Assembly: GCA_035275625.1 (NCBI GenBank)
Contig: DATEMK010000595.1
Span: 1-24,693 of the forward strand
Source: DATEMK01 sp035275625
GTDB lineage: Bacteria; Bacteroidota; Bacteroidia; AKYH767-A; OLB10
Reading direction: 5' to 3'
Length of the DNA: 24,693 nucleotides
A program made the position numbers and the translations under genes. Shown here piece by piece: positions 1-7,241 of this stretch. The notes below the pieces were generated by a model. It was given only the letters and a program-made list of their open reading frames with translations. It was not told the DNA's origin and did no database searches. The first letter of the stretch is position 1. Every line of letters begins with the position of its first letter.

Positions 1-659
1 TTCGGTTCGGGAGAAACGGAAACATCGTCCACAAAATAATAGGCGCCAAAGCTGCCTGTATTTCCAACCATAGTAATGGTAGTATTCAGATCATCATTAA
101 AATTACCGATGGTGATAAACCGTTCTCCGCCAGCAGCAATAAAAGTTCCTGTAACAAGCATCCATGATGAGGTGCTGCCCAGTATTCCGGAGTTTTGGAT
201 TTGTGGCGTAACGGGTATATGCAGTGAGTTAGGATACGGGCCGGGTAACATTGGGCTCAGGTAAGCTCCCATTTCATTTATTGCCTGTATGTATCCATCG
301 TTGAGGCTTACATTAAACTCAACAGTGTATTGTACGCCCGCTGTCAGGGGCACAGAAAGTTCGCCTGTTGCATATTCGCGGTATTCGGTTCCGTAATTGT
401 AAGCAATCACTCCGAAATAGGCATCGCCTCCGTGAGGTATTTGACTTGCAGGCTGAATGCCCGGGCAATTATTGTGATAATAATCTGTGCTTCCGTAAGT
501 CGGTTTGCACCAGTCATTAATGTAAATACTGTCAAACTGCCCGAAGCCGGGACAAATAATATAATTTTCCAAACCGGGATTGATTACAAGATTTTGCGCG
601 GCAGCGTGATTGCTGATGATAAAAAAGTAAAGAATAATTGAACAGGGGCGTTTTTTCAT
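1..659 (-). CDS. Secreted surface protein, C-terminus beyond left edge (partial)
   Basis: An open frame starts with ATG at 659 (MKKRPC) and stays open to the left edge, giving about 219 residues. Residues 1-21 form a short lipophilic signal peptide ending in HAAAQ. The mature part begins NLVINPGLENY, a common opening of Bacteroidota secreted proteins, and ends in a beta-rich jelly-roll-like stretch with AYYFVDDVSVSPEP just before the edge. Proteins with this opening usually end in a T9SS sorting domain or an OmpA domain, but that part lies outside the window, so the family cannot be named. It lies 80 bp downstream of ribE on the same strand and may have its own promoter at 683-690. Plus-strand frames in this region are shadows of it. 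Confidence 0.8.
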   Translation of the reverse strand, partial: MKKRPCSIILYFFIISNHAAAQNLVINPGLENYIICPGFGQFDSIYINDWCKPTYGSTDYYHNNCPGIQPASQIPHGGDAYFGVIAYNYGTEYREYATGELSVPLTAGVQYTVEFNVSLNDGYIQAINEMGAYLSPMLPGPYPNSLHIPVTPQIQNSGILGSTSSWMLVTGTFIAAGGERFITIGNFNDDLNTTITMVGNTGSFGAYYFVDDVSVSPEP

Positions 660-682
660 GAGATAGAGTTTTATCAGGAACA

Positions 683-690
683 TAAATGTA
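683..690 (-). promoter_or_regulatory. Possible -7 box upstream of the left-edge gene
   Basis: On the minus strand this reads TACATTTA, one base off the Bacteroidota -7 consensus TAnnTTTG. It would give a leader of about 17 nt before the ATG at 659. No clear TTG was seen at the -33 distance, so the call is weak. Confidence 0.3.
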
Positions 691-720
691 AAATAAAAAA
701 TGAAATCTTATGATTTAAGA
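691..720 (-). terminator. Weak terminator downstream of ribE
   Basis: Read on the minus strand, a short AT-rich hairpin (arms TCTTA/TAAGA at 716-720 and 706-710, 5-nt loop) is followed by a T-rich run (705-691), 20 bp past the ribE stop codon. The stem is short and has little GC. Confidence 0.3.
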
Positions 721-739
721 ATTTTTTTTTAATATTCAA

Positions 740-1336
740 TTAATGATTGCTCCTGTTTTCTAACAGCCTGGCTGCATACTTTCCTATAATGTCAAACTCA
801 AGATTGACATTATCGCCTTTCTTAATAAATTTAAAAGAAGTGTTTTCAAAAGTATAAGGAATGATAGCAACTGAAAAAGAACTTCGGAAAGAATCTACAA
901 CCGTAAGACTTACCCCGTTAATACAAATTGAACCTTTCTCAACAGTAATATTATTATTGACAGCTTCATATTCAAAAGTAAAAAGCGTGCTTCCGTCTTT
1001 ATCTTCAATGTTTTTACAAACAGCCGTTTGATCCACATGTCCCTGCACAATATGCCCGTCAAGCCTGCCATTCATCAACAGGCTGCGTTCAAGATTTACC
1101 TGGTCATGTATTTTCAGCTCGCCAAGATTGGTTCTTTTCAATGTTTCATCAATTGCGCTAACGGCATGCCTGTCCCCGTTTACATTTGTTATTGTCAGGC
1201 AAACGCCATTGTGTGAAACACTCTGATCAATTTTAAGCTCGTGAGAAATTGCAGAGCGAATGATCAAATTCAGATTGGTTCCGGCTTTTTCGATGGCCAT
1301 CACTTCGCCCATCGCTTCAACAATACCGGTAAACAT
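740..1336 (-). CDS. ribE: Riboflavin synthase, alpha chain
   Basis: This enzyme dismutates two molecules of 6,7-dimethyl-8-ribityllumazine to riboflavin plus a pyrimidine that is recycled, in the cytosol. The 198-residue length is typical. The family start MFTGIVE is at residue 1, and the two lumazine-binding barrels are visible as a pair of related halves. Barrel 1 has HNGVCLTI (about 43-50) and DGHIVQGHVD (about 93-102). Barrel 2 has KGSICINGVSLTV (about 134-146) and IPYTFENT (about 159-166). The C-terminal helix LEFDIIGKYAARLL is also canonical. The ATG lies 6 bp after the stop codon of the large upstream adhesin gene with no room for a separate promoter, so it is probably transcribed and perhaps translated with it. 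No FMN riboswitch was seen upstream. Other rib genes are not in the window. Confidence 0.97.
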   Translation of the reverse strand: MFTGIVEAMGEVMAIEKAGTNLNLIIRSAISHELKIDQSVSHNGVCLTITNVNGDRHAVSAIDETLKRTNLGELKIHDQVNLERSLLMNGRLDGHIVQGHVDQTAVCKNIEDKDGSTLFTFEYEAVNNNITVEKGSICINGVSLTVVDSFRSSFSVAIIPYTFENTSFKFIKKGDNVNLEFDIIGKYAARLLENRSNH

Positions 1337-1342
1337 GAAAAA

Positions 1343-3976
1343 TTATTTGTTGATGCTGTTGGCACTCCTGATCAGTTGCACAAAGCCCGGCTTTAATGCA
1401 CGCGGTTTAATGCCGCTCCGGTAAATTTCATTAACCGTGCAGAGGTAATAATACACTCCGGACGGACAAGGTTTCCCAGTTTTAATTTCATTGCCATTCC
1501 ATTTAAAATCACGGTCTGTGGATGAAAATACTTCCTGTCCCCACCGATTGAAAACATGCAGGTCAATGTCTTTTATAAAACGCCAGGGGAATGAATGAAG
1601 CTCATCATTCTTGCCGTTGCCGTCAGGCGTAAAAACATTTGGCAATTCATAGTATGGGCAATTATCCACACAAATTTCATTCGTGTGTGTGCTTTCATTG
1701 TTATTGGTATCAGTTGCCGTGATATAAAAACATCCTGCTATGGATTCATTGCTTCCAAAAGTATAGTTGGTTATACCGGGATCGTTTATCGTAGCCAATT
1801 TATCATAAGGCGCACCATCAGAAGGAGAATAATAAATGGTGTAATGATCAATATCCGAAGCGCAGGAATTAGGCGGTTTTACCCAGGCAAAATTTATTTG
1901 TGCTGAACCGCAGTCAAAATTTACAGTGTCAAGATCAGTCATGCATGGCGGCACATTATCATAAGGAGTGGAACACGTGCGTTGAGAGTAATTTATAATC
2001 GGATCAACAAAACCGGGACTCGAATAACTGCCATCACTCATCACATAATAACAATATTGTGTTCCATTCACCAGCCCGGAATCTGAAAAAGATTTTGTGG
2101 TGGAAAACCCAATTGAATCCCATAAACCGGTAGATGTATTCTCACGGTAAATAACATACTTTTCATTATTCCAGGGAACATTCATTTGCCAGCTTAAATT
2201 TAACTTATGATCAGTAGGAGAAATGGAAAGGAAAATGGAAGAAGCAACTTGCGTTTTTCCAATTAATCCATTTGCCGAATTGTGAAGCTCTATTACGTAT
2301 GAGTAAGGATTACTTAAAGTATTTAATCCATTATCAAAATAAGTCGTATCGTTTAGATCATTAAAGGAAGTAACAAAACTGAGATTATCACCATTGAAAC
2401 CCGTTGAACGTAAAAGCTTGTACTGGTAAGGGCCGGGAAACTGACCGGTATCAAGTTCGGTTGGTTTAGACCATGCAACATATATTTGTCCGTTACTTGC
2501 ATCTGTAGTTTCAACGCTTACGTTTGTAATTACAGGAATATCTTTTTTGAGATGAGTGCACACTTCAACAGAGGCATAACTTTGAGCGCCATCTTTATAA
2601 TAGGCTACAATCATATAACAATAATCAACCCCCGGAACTAATCCTGCTCCATTATTATTATCAGTGAAGGATGTATTATTAATTCCAATTACACTTCCGA
2701 TTTTTGTATAGCCTGTATAAGCCGGAACACCCGTTTCGCATTGGGATGGAAAAAATCCGTAATATCCGTTTCTGCGGTAAATGTAATATCCTCTTGCAGT
2801 GTCTGCTAAAACATCGCATACCTCTTTATCCCAGTGTAATTGTATTGAACTTCCGAGCGGAACCGCGGCAGGGTTTTTTGGTGAAGGTGCCACCACAGTA
2901 ATTTGTACAGTTTCCAAATCAGCAAAATTTACCTGTGGAAAAGGTCCCGTGTCATTATCAATCGCTTTAAAAGTAACTAAATAAGGTTGCTTGCGGATAT
3001 GTGCGCATGCTGTTTGCCAGGTAAAAGTACTGCTTACGGTTATAACACCCGTTGCAGTCGTAAATTGGGCAGCATCAGGATTAAAAGAAAAAGGGGCTCC
3101 TGTAGCAGTCAGCGTGAGTGCATCACTGTCAGGATCATTTGCTATAACATTAAAGCTGATAAGAGTTCCTGCTTCCACGCACAGATCAGGCAGGCTGGTA
3201 ATAACAGGCGGCAGGTTGGAAGAGGGGACAATAGTAATCTGCATGTCGCGCTCCACATACCCGATCTGGTATCCATTTCGCCATTCTTTAACAAGAAATG
3301 CTACGTTAAAAATACCTTGAGTGCCGGGCGAATCCCATACCAGGTCACCGGTAACAGGATCAATGGAACAGGTACCGTTACCGATCGCATATTGCACCAG
3401 GTGCTGATATCCCGGAATGGACAGGCCTGCTGCTCCTTTACATACAATTAACTCATAAGATAAACTATCACCATCCGGATCATAAGCATTAGGATTATGA
3501 ATAAAGGGATGCCCGATAACACCATCATCAATCGGTGGCTGAAGCAGCACAACAGAATTATTAAATCCAAGGGCAGCAGAAATAATAAGTTTTGATTCAA
3601 TATAAAAAGGAACATTTACAGAACCCGGAATATTCACAATACCACCAATGCGGTTAGGATCTTCAAAATTGACAAGATATGTGGAAGTGCCGGGATAAAC
3701 ATGAGTGCCTATGTAAATATTTTTCTTAATGTCAGGAGCAATAATCACTCCGTTACCATTATTTCTTTGCAGTGAATCCGATGTTCCGTCACCCCACAAA
3801 ATGCCAAGATACGGACGGTCAGCCGGTGCAGATTCTTTTGTGTATGTTACAATCGTAACTTCGTAATTTAAACCGCTGAGATGCCTGAATGTAATTTCTC
3901 CGGCCCTGTTATGGGTTGCAAACACAGGCATGGAACTTAAAAATGCCGCAAGAAAAATGAGTAAGATTTTTTTCAT
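1343..3976 (-). CDS. Large T9SS type B (CHU_C) adhesin-like protein with Ig/FN3 domains
   Basis: This is an 877-residue exported protein. Residues 1-20 are a signal peptide ending PVFA. The mature part starts ATHNRAGEITFRHL, a frequent N-terminal domain of giant Bacteroidota adhesins. A cadherin/Ig-like region with DPDGDSLSYEL and DPDSDALTLTA follows (about 165-370). Several fibronectin type III-like modules come next (about 375-780; for example YYIYRRNGYY and NEKYVIYREN). The C-terminus (about 783-870) is the gliding-motility-associated C-terminal domain, with LPNVFTPDGNGKNDE, LHVFNRWGQEVF and CPSGVYYYLC. In known systems this domain directs export through the T9SS, usually with a PorP/SprF partner; no partner lies next to this gene, though one is encoded at 7242-9359. 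The binding target is unknown. The ATG at 3976 directly precedes the signal peptide. Confidence 0.9.
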   Translation of the reverse strand: MKKILLIFLAAFLSSMPVFATHNRAGEITFRHLSGLNYEVTIVTYTKESAPADRPYLGILWGDGTSDSLQRNNGNGVIIAPDIKKNIYIGTHVYPGTSTYLVNFEDPNRIGGIVNIPGSVNVPFYIESKLIISAALGFNNSVVLLQPPIDDGVIGHPFIHNPNAYDPDGDSLSYELIVCKGAAGLSIPGYQHLVQYAIGNGTCSIDPVTGDLVWDSPGTQGIFNVAFLVKEWRNGYQIGYVERDMQITIVPSSNLPPVITSLPDLCVEAGTLISFNVIANDPDSDALTLTATGAPFSFNPDAAQFTTATGVITVSSTFTWQTACAHIRKQPYLVTFKAIDNDTGPFPQVNFADLETVQITVVAPSPKNPAAVPLGSSIQLHWDKEVCDVLADTARGYYIYRRNGYYGFFPSQCETGVPAYTGYTKIGSVIGINNTSFTDNNNGAGLVPGVDYCYMIVAYYKDGAQSYASVEVCTHLKKDIPVITNVSVETTDASNGQIYVAWSKPTELDTGQFPGPYQYKLLRSTGFNGDNLSFVTSFNDLNDTTYFDNGLNTLSNPYSYVIELHNSANGLIGKTQVASSIFLSISPTDHKLNLSWQMNVPWNNEKYVIYRENTSTGLWDSIGFSTTKSFSDSGLVNGTQYCYYVMSDGSYSSPGFVDPIINYSQRTCSTPYDNVPPCMTDLDTVNFDCGSAQINFAWVKPPNSCASDIDHYTIYYSPSDGAPYDKLATINDPGITNYTFGSNESIAGCFYITATDTNNNESTHTNEICVDNCPYYELPNVFTPDGNGKNDELHSFPWRFIKDIDLHVFNRWGQEVFSSTDRDFKWNGNEIKTGKPCPSGVYYYLCTVNEIYRSGIKPRALKPGFVQLIRSANSINK

Positions 3977-4024
3977 AGCAATGAAATAGCCTGATAATAA
4001 CTTTTGCTTTTATAATTTATTTTG

Positions 4025-4032
4025 CTAAGATA
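4025..4032 (-). promoter_or_regulatory. Possible -7 box for the adhesin-ribE operon
   Basis: On the minus strand this reads TATCTTAG, one base off TAnnTTTG, about 49 nt upstream of the ATG at 3976. It lies in the 278-bp spacer between two divergent genes. No convincing -33 TTG was found. Confidence 0.3.
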
Positions 4033-4188
4033 CAAAAAAAGTTTTGGGTTTGAAACATAAGTTTTAAGTTTTTGCTGTCATAAATTTGTAAATTCATTTT
4101 TGCGTCATTAAAAAGAAATTACTTTGTGGGGCACAGTCAAAATAAAATGCTTTCCGTTCATTATTTTTTTAACGATTAAAAACTTGTT

Positions 4189-4196
4189 TACCTTTA
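4189..4196 (+). promoter_or_regulatory. Possible -7 box for the DUF6799-like gene
   Basis: TACCTTTA differs from TAnnTTTG by one base and would give a leader of about 50 nt before the ATG at 4255. The leader is A-rich with no Shine-Dalgarno sequence, as is normal in this phylum. Confidence 0.3.
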
Positions 4197-4254
4197 CCAA
4201 AATTAATATTAATAAAAACAATCAATTAACTCAAACAATTTAAAAATTAACACC

Positions 4255-4665
4255 ATGAAAAAACTATTTGTAATTGTTGCCGCTGTGATGGTTTCAACAG
4301 CCCTGTTTGCACAAAATGAAAAGAAAACTGAAACTGCACCAACCCCTGCTACTGCTGCTCCTGTAGCTGAAAAGAGAATGGCGCATGAGTGCTACATGAT
4401 GAAGGATAATGCGCTGATGCATTGTATGGGAACTAAGGCTGAAGCTCAAAAGACGGATGTTAAGCTGAAAAATGGAGTAACCATTACTGCAAAAGGGGAA
4501 GTAATGAAAGCTGACGGTTCAAAAGAAATGCTTGCAAACGGACAATGCATTGAACTTAACGGCAACATTGGCGACTGCGAGAAAATGCATTTAGGAATGA
4601 AGATGGAGAAGAAAGCAGATGATAAAATGATGGAAGCAAAACCCGCTCCTGCTGATGTAAAGTAA
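4255..4665 (+). CDS. Small secreted Met/His/Cys-rich protein, DUF6799-like
   Basis: The protein has 136 residues with a clear signal peptide (1-20, ending ALFAQ). A short Ala/Pro/Thr-rich linker (about 25-40) leads to a domain of short repeated beta hairpins built on (K/N)G turns: LKNGVTITAKGEVMKADGS and LANGQCIELNGN. This pattern matches the DUF6799 domain of Bacteroidota exported proteins as I know it; the function is unknown. Mature residues include Cys46, Cys57, Cys98 and Cys108, several His (His44, His56, His112) and many Met, some clustered as YMMKDNALMHCMG, which would suit metal binding or disulfide formation, though that is inference. The tail is Lys/Met/Ala/Pro-rich and probably disordered. 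The gene stands alone, with its own promoter region and a strong terminator. Confidence 0.75.
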   Translation: MKKLFVIVAAVMVSTALFAQNEKKTETAPTPATAAPVAEKRMAHECYMMKDNALMHCMGTKAEAQKTDVKLKNGVTITAKGEVMKADGSKEMLANGQCIELNGNIGDCEKMHLGMKMEKKADDKMMEAKPAPADVK

Positions 4666-4682
4666 AAAATCCCGTTATTTAG

Positions 4683-4718
4683 AAAAAACCATCCGCCTCA
4701 GGCGGATGGTTTTTTTTT
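4683..4718 (+). terminator. Strong intrinsic terminator
   Basis: A perfect 10-bp stem ACCATCCGCC/GGCGGATGGT (4688-4697 and 4701-4710) with a TCA loop is followed by eight T. It begins 18 bp after the stop codon of the DUF6799-like gene. The A-run on the 5' side would also allow some termination from the other direction. Confidence 0.92.
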
Positions 4719-4870
4719 GGCTGAAAGATAGTTCCTTCATTCACAATTTCAACAGACTGCAGTTATATCTGCCGCTTGTTTTGTAAATGCTTTTTTCTTT
4801 TTTTTAAGAAGATTAAAAATCACGGTAACCTTACAAAAGCAATTACGTATTAAGAAAGCAATTCTTTTAA

Positions 4871-4940
4871 AATTGTCTTGTGTATATTAAAAGACAATTG
4901 AATAGGTCACTTAAAAATACACAGAACTTATTCATCTGTG
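4871..4940 (+). promoter_or_regulatory. Two inverted repeats upstream of the NHL-protein gene
   Basis: The first dyad is AATTGTCTT (4871-4879) with AAGACAATT (4891-4899) across an 11-nt gap. The second is CACAGA (4920-4925) with TCTGTG (4935-4940) across 9 nt, ending 8 nt before the ATG at 4949. The first could be an operator and the second a leader hairpin near the start codon. No clean TAnnTTTG box was found in the 230-bp spacer, so promoter placement stays open. Confidence 0.35.
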
Positions 4941-4948
4941 AACCATGA

Positions 4949-7237
4949 ATGAAAAAACTGTTTAATATTTTATTTCTTTCTTTTATTGCCATTAATGTAT
5001 CCGCTCAAACTGTGAGCAGGTATGCTGGTGTTGCGGCTTCATCGGGTTCAGTAGATGGCAGCGCATTATCGGCAAAATTCAACAGTCCGCATGGCATTTG
5101 TGCGGATAAAACCGGAAATGTTTTTGTTGCCGATCGCTATAATAATAAGATCAGGAAAATTACTCTGCTTGGCGTAGTTACAACATTTGCAGGCTCAGGT
5201 GCAGTGGGCGCTAACGATGGAACTGGCACAGCAGCAACTTTTAATGAACCCTGGGCAATTGCATGTGACACAAACAATAATCTTTATGTAGCCGATACCA
5301 AAAGTTATAAAATAAGAAAAATTACTTCAGCCGGTGTGGTGACAACTGTTGCGGGAACAGGCTCTTTCGGAACAACAAATGGAGCAGTTAATGTTGCGCA
5401 ATTCGGTTTTCCTGCAGGGATTGCAGTTTCAAAAGACGGAAGCATTATTTATGTTGCGGATCGCATGACTCATATTATTCGCAAAATTCAGGGCGGACAA
5501 GTTAGCACAATTGCTGGAACAGCATACCTAAGTGGCAGTACAGATGGCACAGGATCATTAGCGAGATTTGACCATCCATATAATATTTGCCTTGACAATT
5601 CGGGAAATGTAATTGTTGCGGATTCATGGAATTTTAAAATAAGGAAGGTCACTCCGACAGGAGCAGTTACGACTGTTGCAGGTAGTGGGGTACAAGGATC
5701 TGCTAATGGACCTGCTCTTTCGGCAACGTTTGATAGTACCTGGGCAGTTGTTGTAGACTCAACCGGAAATATTTATGTTGGTGACGGTAGAAATTATACA
5801 ATCAGAAAAATAACTCCCACAGGAATTGTTTCAAAGTATGCAGGAAAAACAGGAATCGCTGGATATACTGATGGCGATACCAGTGTTGCAACATTTAACG
5901 GAGTTACATCTCTTGCTTACTACAAACCATTAAAATGTTTGTTTGCCGGAGATTCTTATAATCAACTTATCCGTAAAATCTCACCACTATCTACAACAGT
6001 TGTTACAGTAACTACCAATTCGTCCAATAACACATTTTGTCTCGGAGCAAGTGTAACACTCACCGCTGCTCCTTCCGGTTTAACAAGCTATACATTTAAA
6101 GATGGCACCACTATCCTTGGAATATCAGCAACACCAAGTTTCACTACCACTGCTTTATCTTTAGGAGTTCATAGTATAACTTGCACGGCAATAGATCTTG
6201 CAGGTTTACCAGTTACATCCAACCCGATAAATGTTAACATTGTTTCTTCTGTTCCTGCCACCATCTCTCCTGCCGGTCCAATCAGCATTTGCCAGGGAGA
6301 TTCAATATTACTGGCTGCTTCCGGAGGTATTGCATACCACTGGAGCACAGGAGCAGTTTCTCAAAATATTTATGCAAAGAATGCCGGTTCGTATATGGTT
6401 ACCGTTACAAGTTCAGGAGGATGCACAGCACAATCTCCCCCGGTTTCTGTTACCTTAAAGCCATTTCCAACAAGCGTTCAAACTGCAAATGATACTGTTT
6501 GCCCCTTAGAACAGGGGCAAATCACCACAGTTCCTCAAGCTGGTGTCAGCTACTACTGGTATGAGCAGCCAACAGGTGGAAGTTTATTATCTATCGGAAC
6601 AACTTTTACCGCTCCGGGGGTTTCACAAACCACACCTTATTTTATAGAATTGCACGGTTCCAACGGTTGCATGAACCCGAACCGAGCTGCAGCTTATATT
6701 ATCGTTGACCAGGCGCCCTCGGTTTCTTTCCAGGTTTCTCTTCCTTCCATTGTTCCAAACGGCATCCAGGTTTACTTCTATAATTCCACATCAGGAGGAA
6801 TTCAATATCAATGGAATTTTGGAGACCCGCTTTCTTCAGACGATAATTCTTCTCTGGAAAATCCAACTCATATTTATGCTGAACCAGGAGATTATAATGT
6901 TACGCTTGTTTCAACTAATCAGAAAGGTTGTGCAGATTCTTTGCTTAAATTAATTCATGTAGAACATAATCTTTCCATTTTTATTCCCACCACATTTACT
7001 CCGAACAATGACGGCAACAATGATATTTTCAGAGTAAGAGGAAGCAATATTAAAACTGTTTCCATGAACATCTTTAATCAATGGGGCCAAAAGATTTACA
7101 TGAGCGAAAAAAATGAATGGGATGGTACGATGAGGGGTGATCTTGTTCAAAACGGAACCTATTCTTATTTTATAGACGTAATGTATAACAATGAAACGTC
7201 AGAAAAATTCAAAGGGCAAATAACTGTAATCAGGTAA
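4949..7237 (+). CDS. NHL-propeller, Ig/PKD protein with T9SS type B (CHU_C) sorting domain
   Basis: This is a 762-residue exported protein. Residues 1-20 are a signal peptide ending NVSAQ. Residues about 20-350 contain six NHL blades, each with a (V/A)xD...IRK(I/V) strand, for example VADRYNNKIRKI, VADSWNFKIRKV and AGDSYNQLIRKI, which fits one complete six-bladed propeller. Two or three Ig-like domains follow (about 355-580), with SICQGDSILLAASGG and YHWSTG in the second. A PKD domain comes next (about 590-670, YQWNFGDP and YAEPGDYNVTL). The C-terminal sorting domain (about 675-762) shows FIPTTFTPNNDGNNDIF and NIFNQWGQKIY. The start at 4949 gives the signal peptide directly; the ATG at 4945 opens only a six-codon frame. 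The stop lies 4 bp before the PorP/SprF-OmpA gene, the classic arrangement of a type B substrate and its outer-membrane partner. The ligand of the propeller is unknown. Confidence 0.93.
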   Translation: MKKLFNILFLSFIAINVSAQTVSRYAGVAASSGSVDGSALSAKFNSPHGICADKTGNVFVADRYNNKIRKITLLGVVTTFAGSGAVGANDGTGTAATFNEPWAIACDTNNNLYVADTKSYKIRKITSAGVVTTVAGTGSFGTTNGAVNVAQFGFPAGIAVSKDGSIIYVADRMTHIIRKIQGGQVSTIAGTAYLSGSTDGTGSLARFDHPYNICLDNSGNVIVADSWNFKIRKVTPTGAVTTVAGSGVQGSANGPALSATFDSTWAVVVDSTGNIYVGDGRNYTIRKITPTGIVSKYAGKTGIAGYTDGDTSVATFNGVTSLAYYKPLKCLFAGDSYNQLIRKISPLSTTVVTVTTNSSNNTFCLGASVTLTAAPSGLTSYTFKDGTTILGISATPSFTTTALSLGVHSITCTAIDLAGLPVTSNPINVNIVSSVPATISPAGPISICQGDSILLAASGGIAYHWSTGAVSQNIYAKNAGSYMVTVTSSGGCTAQSPPVSVTLKPFPTSVQTANDTVCPLEQGQITTVPQAGVSYYWYEQPTGGSLLSIGTTFTAPGVSQTTPYFIELHGSNGCMNPNRAAAYIIVDQAPSVSFQVSLPSIVPNGIQVYFYNSTSGGIQYQWNFGDPLSSDDNSSLENPTHIYAEPGDYNVTLVSTNQKGCADSLLKLIHVEHNLSIFIPTTFTPNNDGNNDIFRVRGSNIKTVSMNIFNQWGQKIYMSEKNEWDGTMRGDLVQNGTYSYFIDVMYNNETSEKFKGQITVIR

Positions 7238-7241
7238 AAGC

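Noticed and set aside
76..641. Two plus-strand open frames near the left edge
   Set aside because: The minus-strand frame from 659 has a signal peptide and protein-like composition over the whole stretch; the plus frames are its shadows.
4119..4130. TTACTTTGTGGG as a third copy of the fibre operator
   Set aside because: It has only three bases between half-sites, one mismatch in the core and no -7 box at the right distance.
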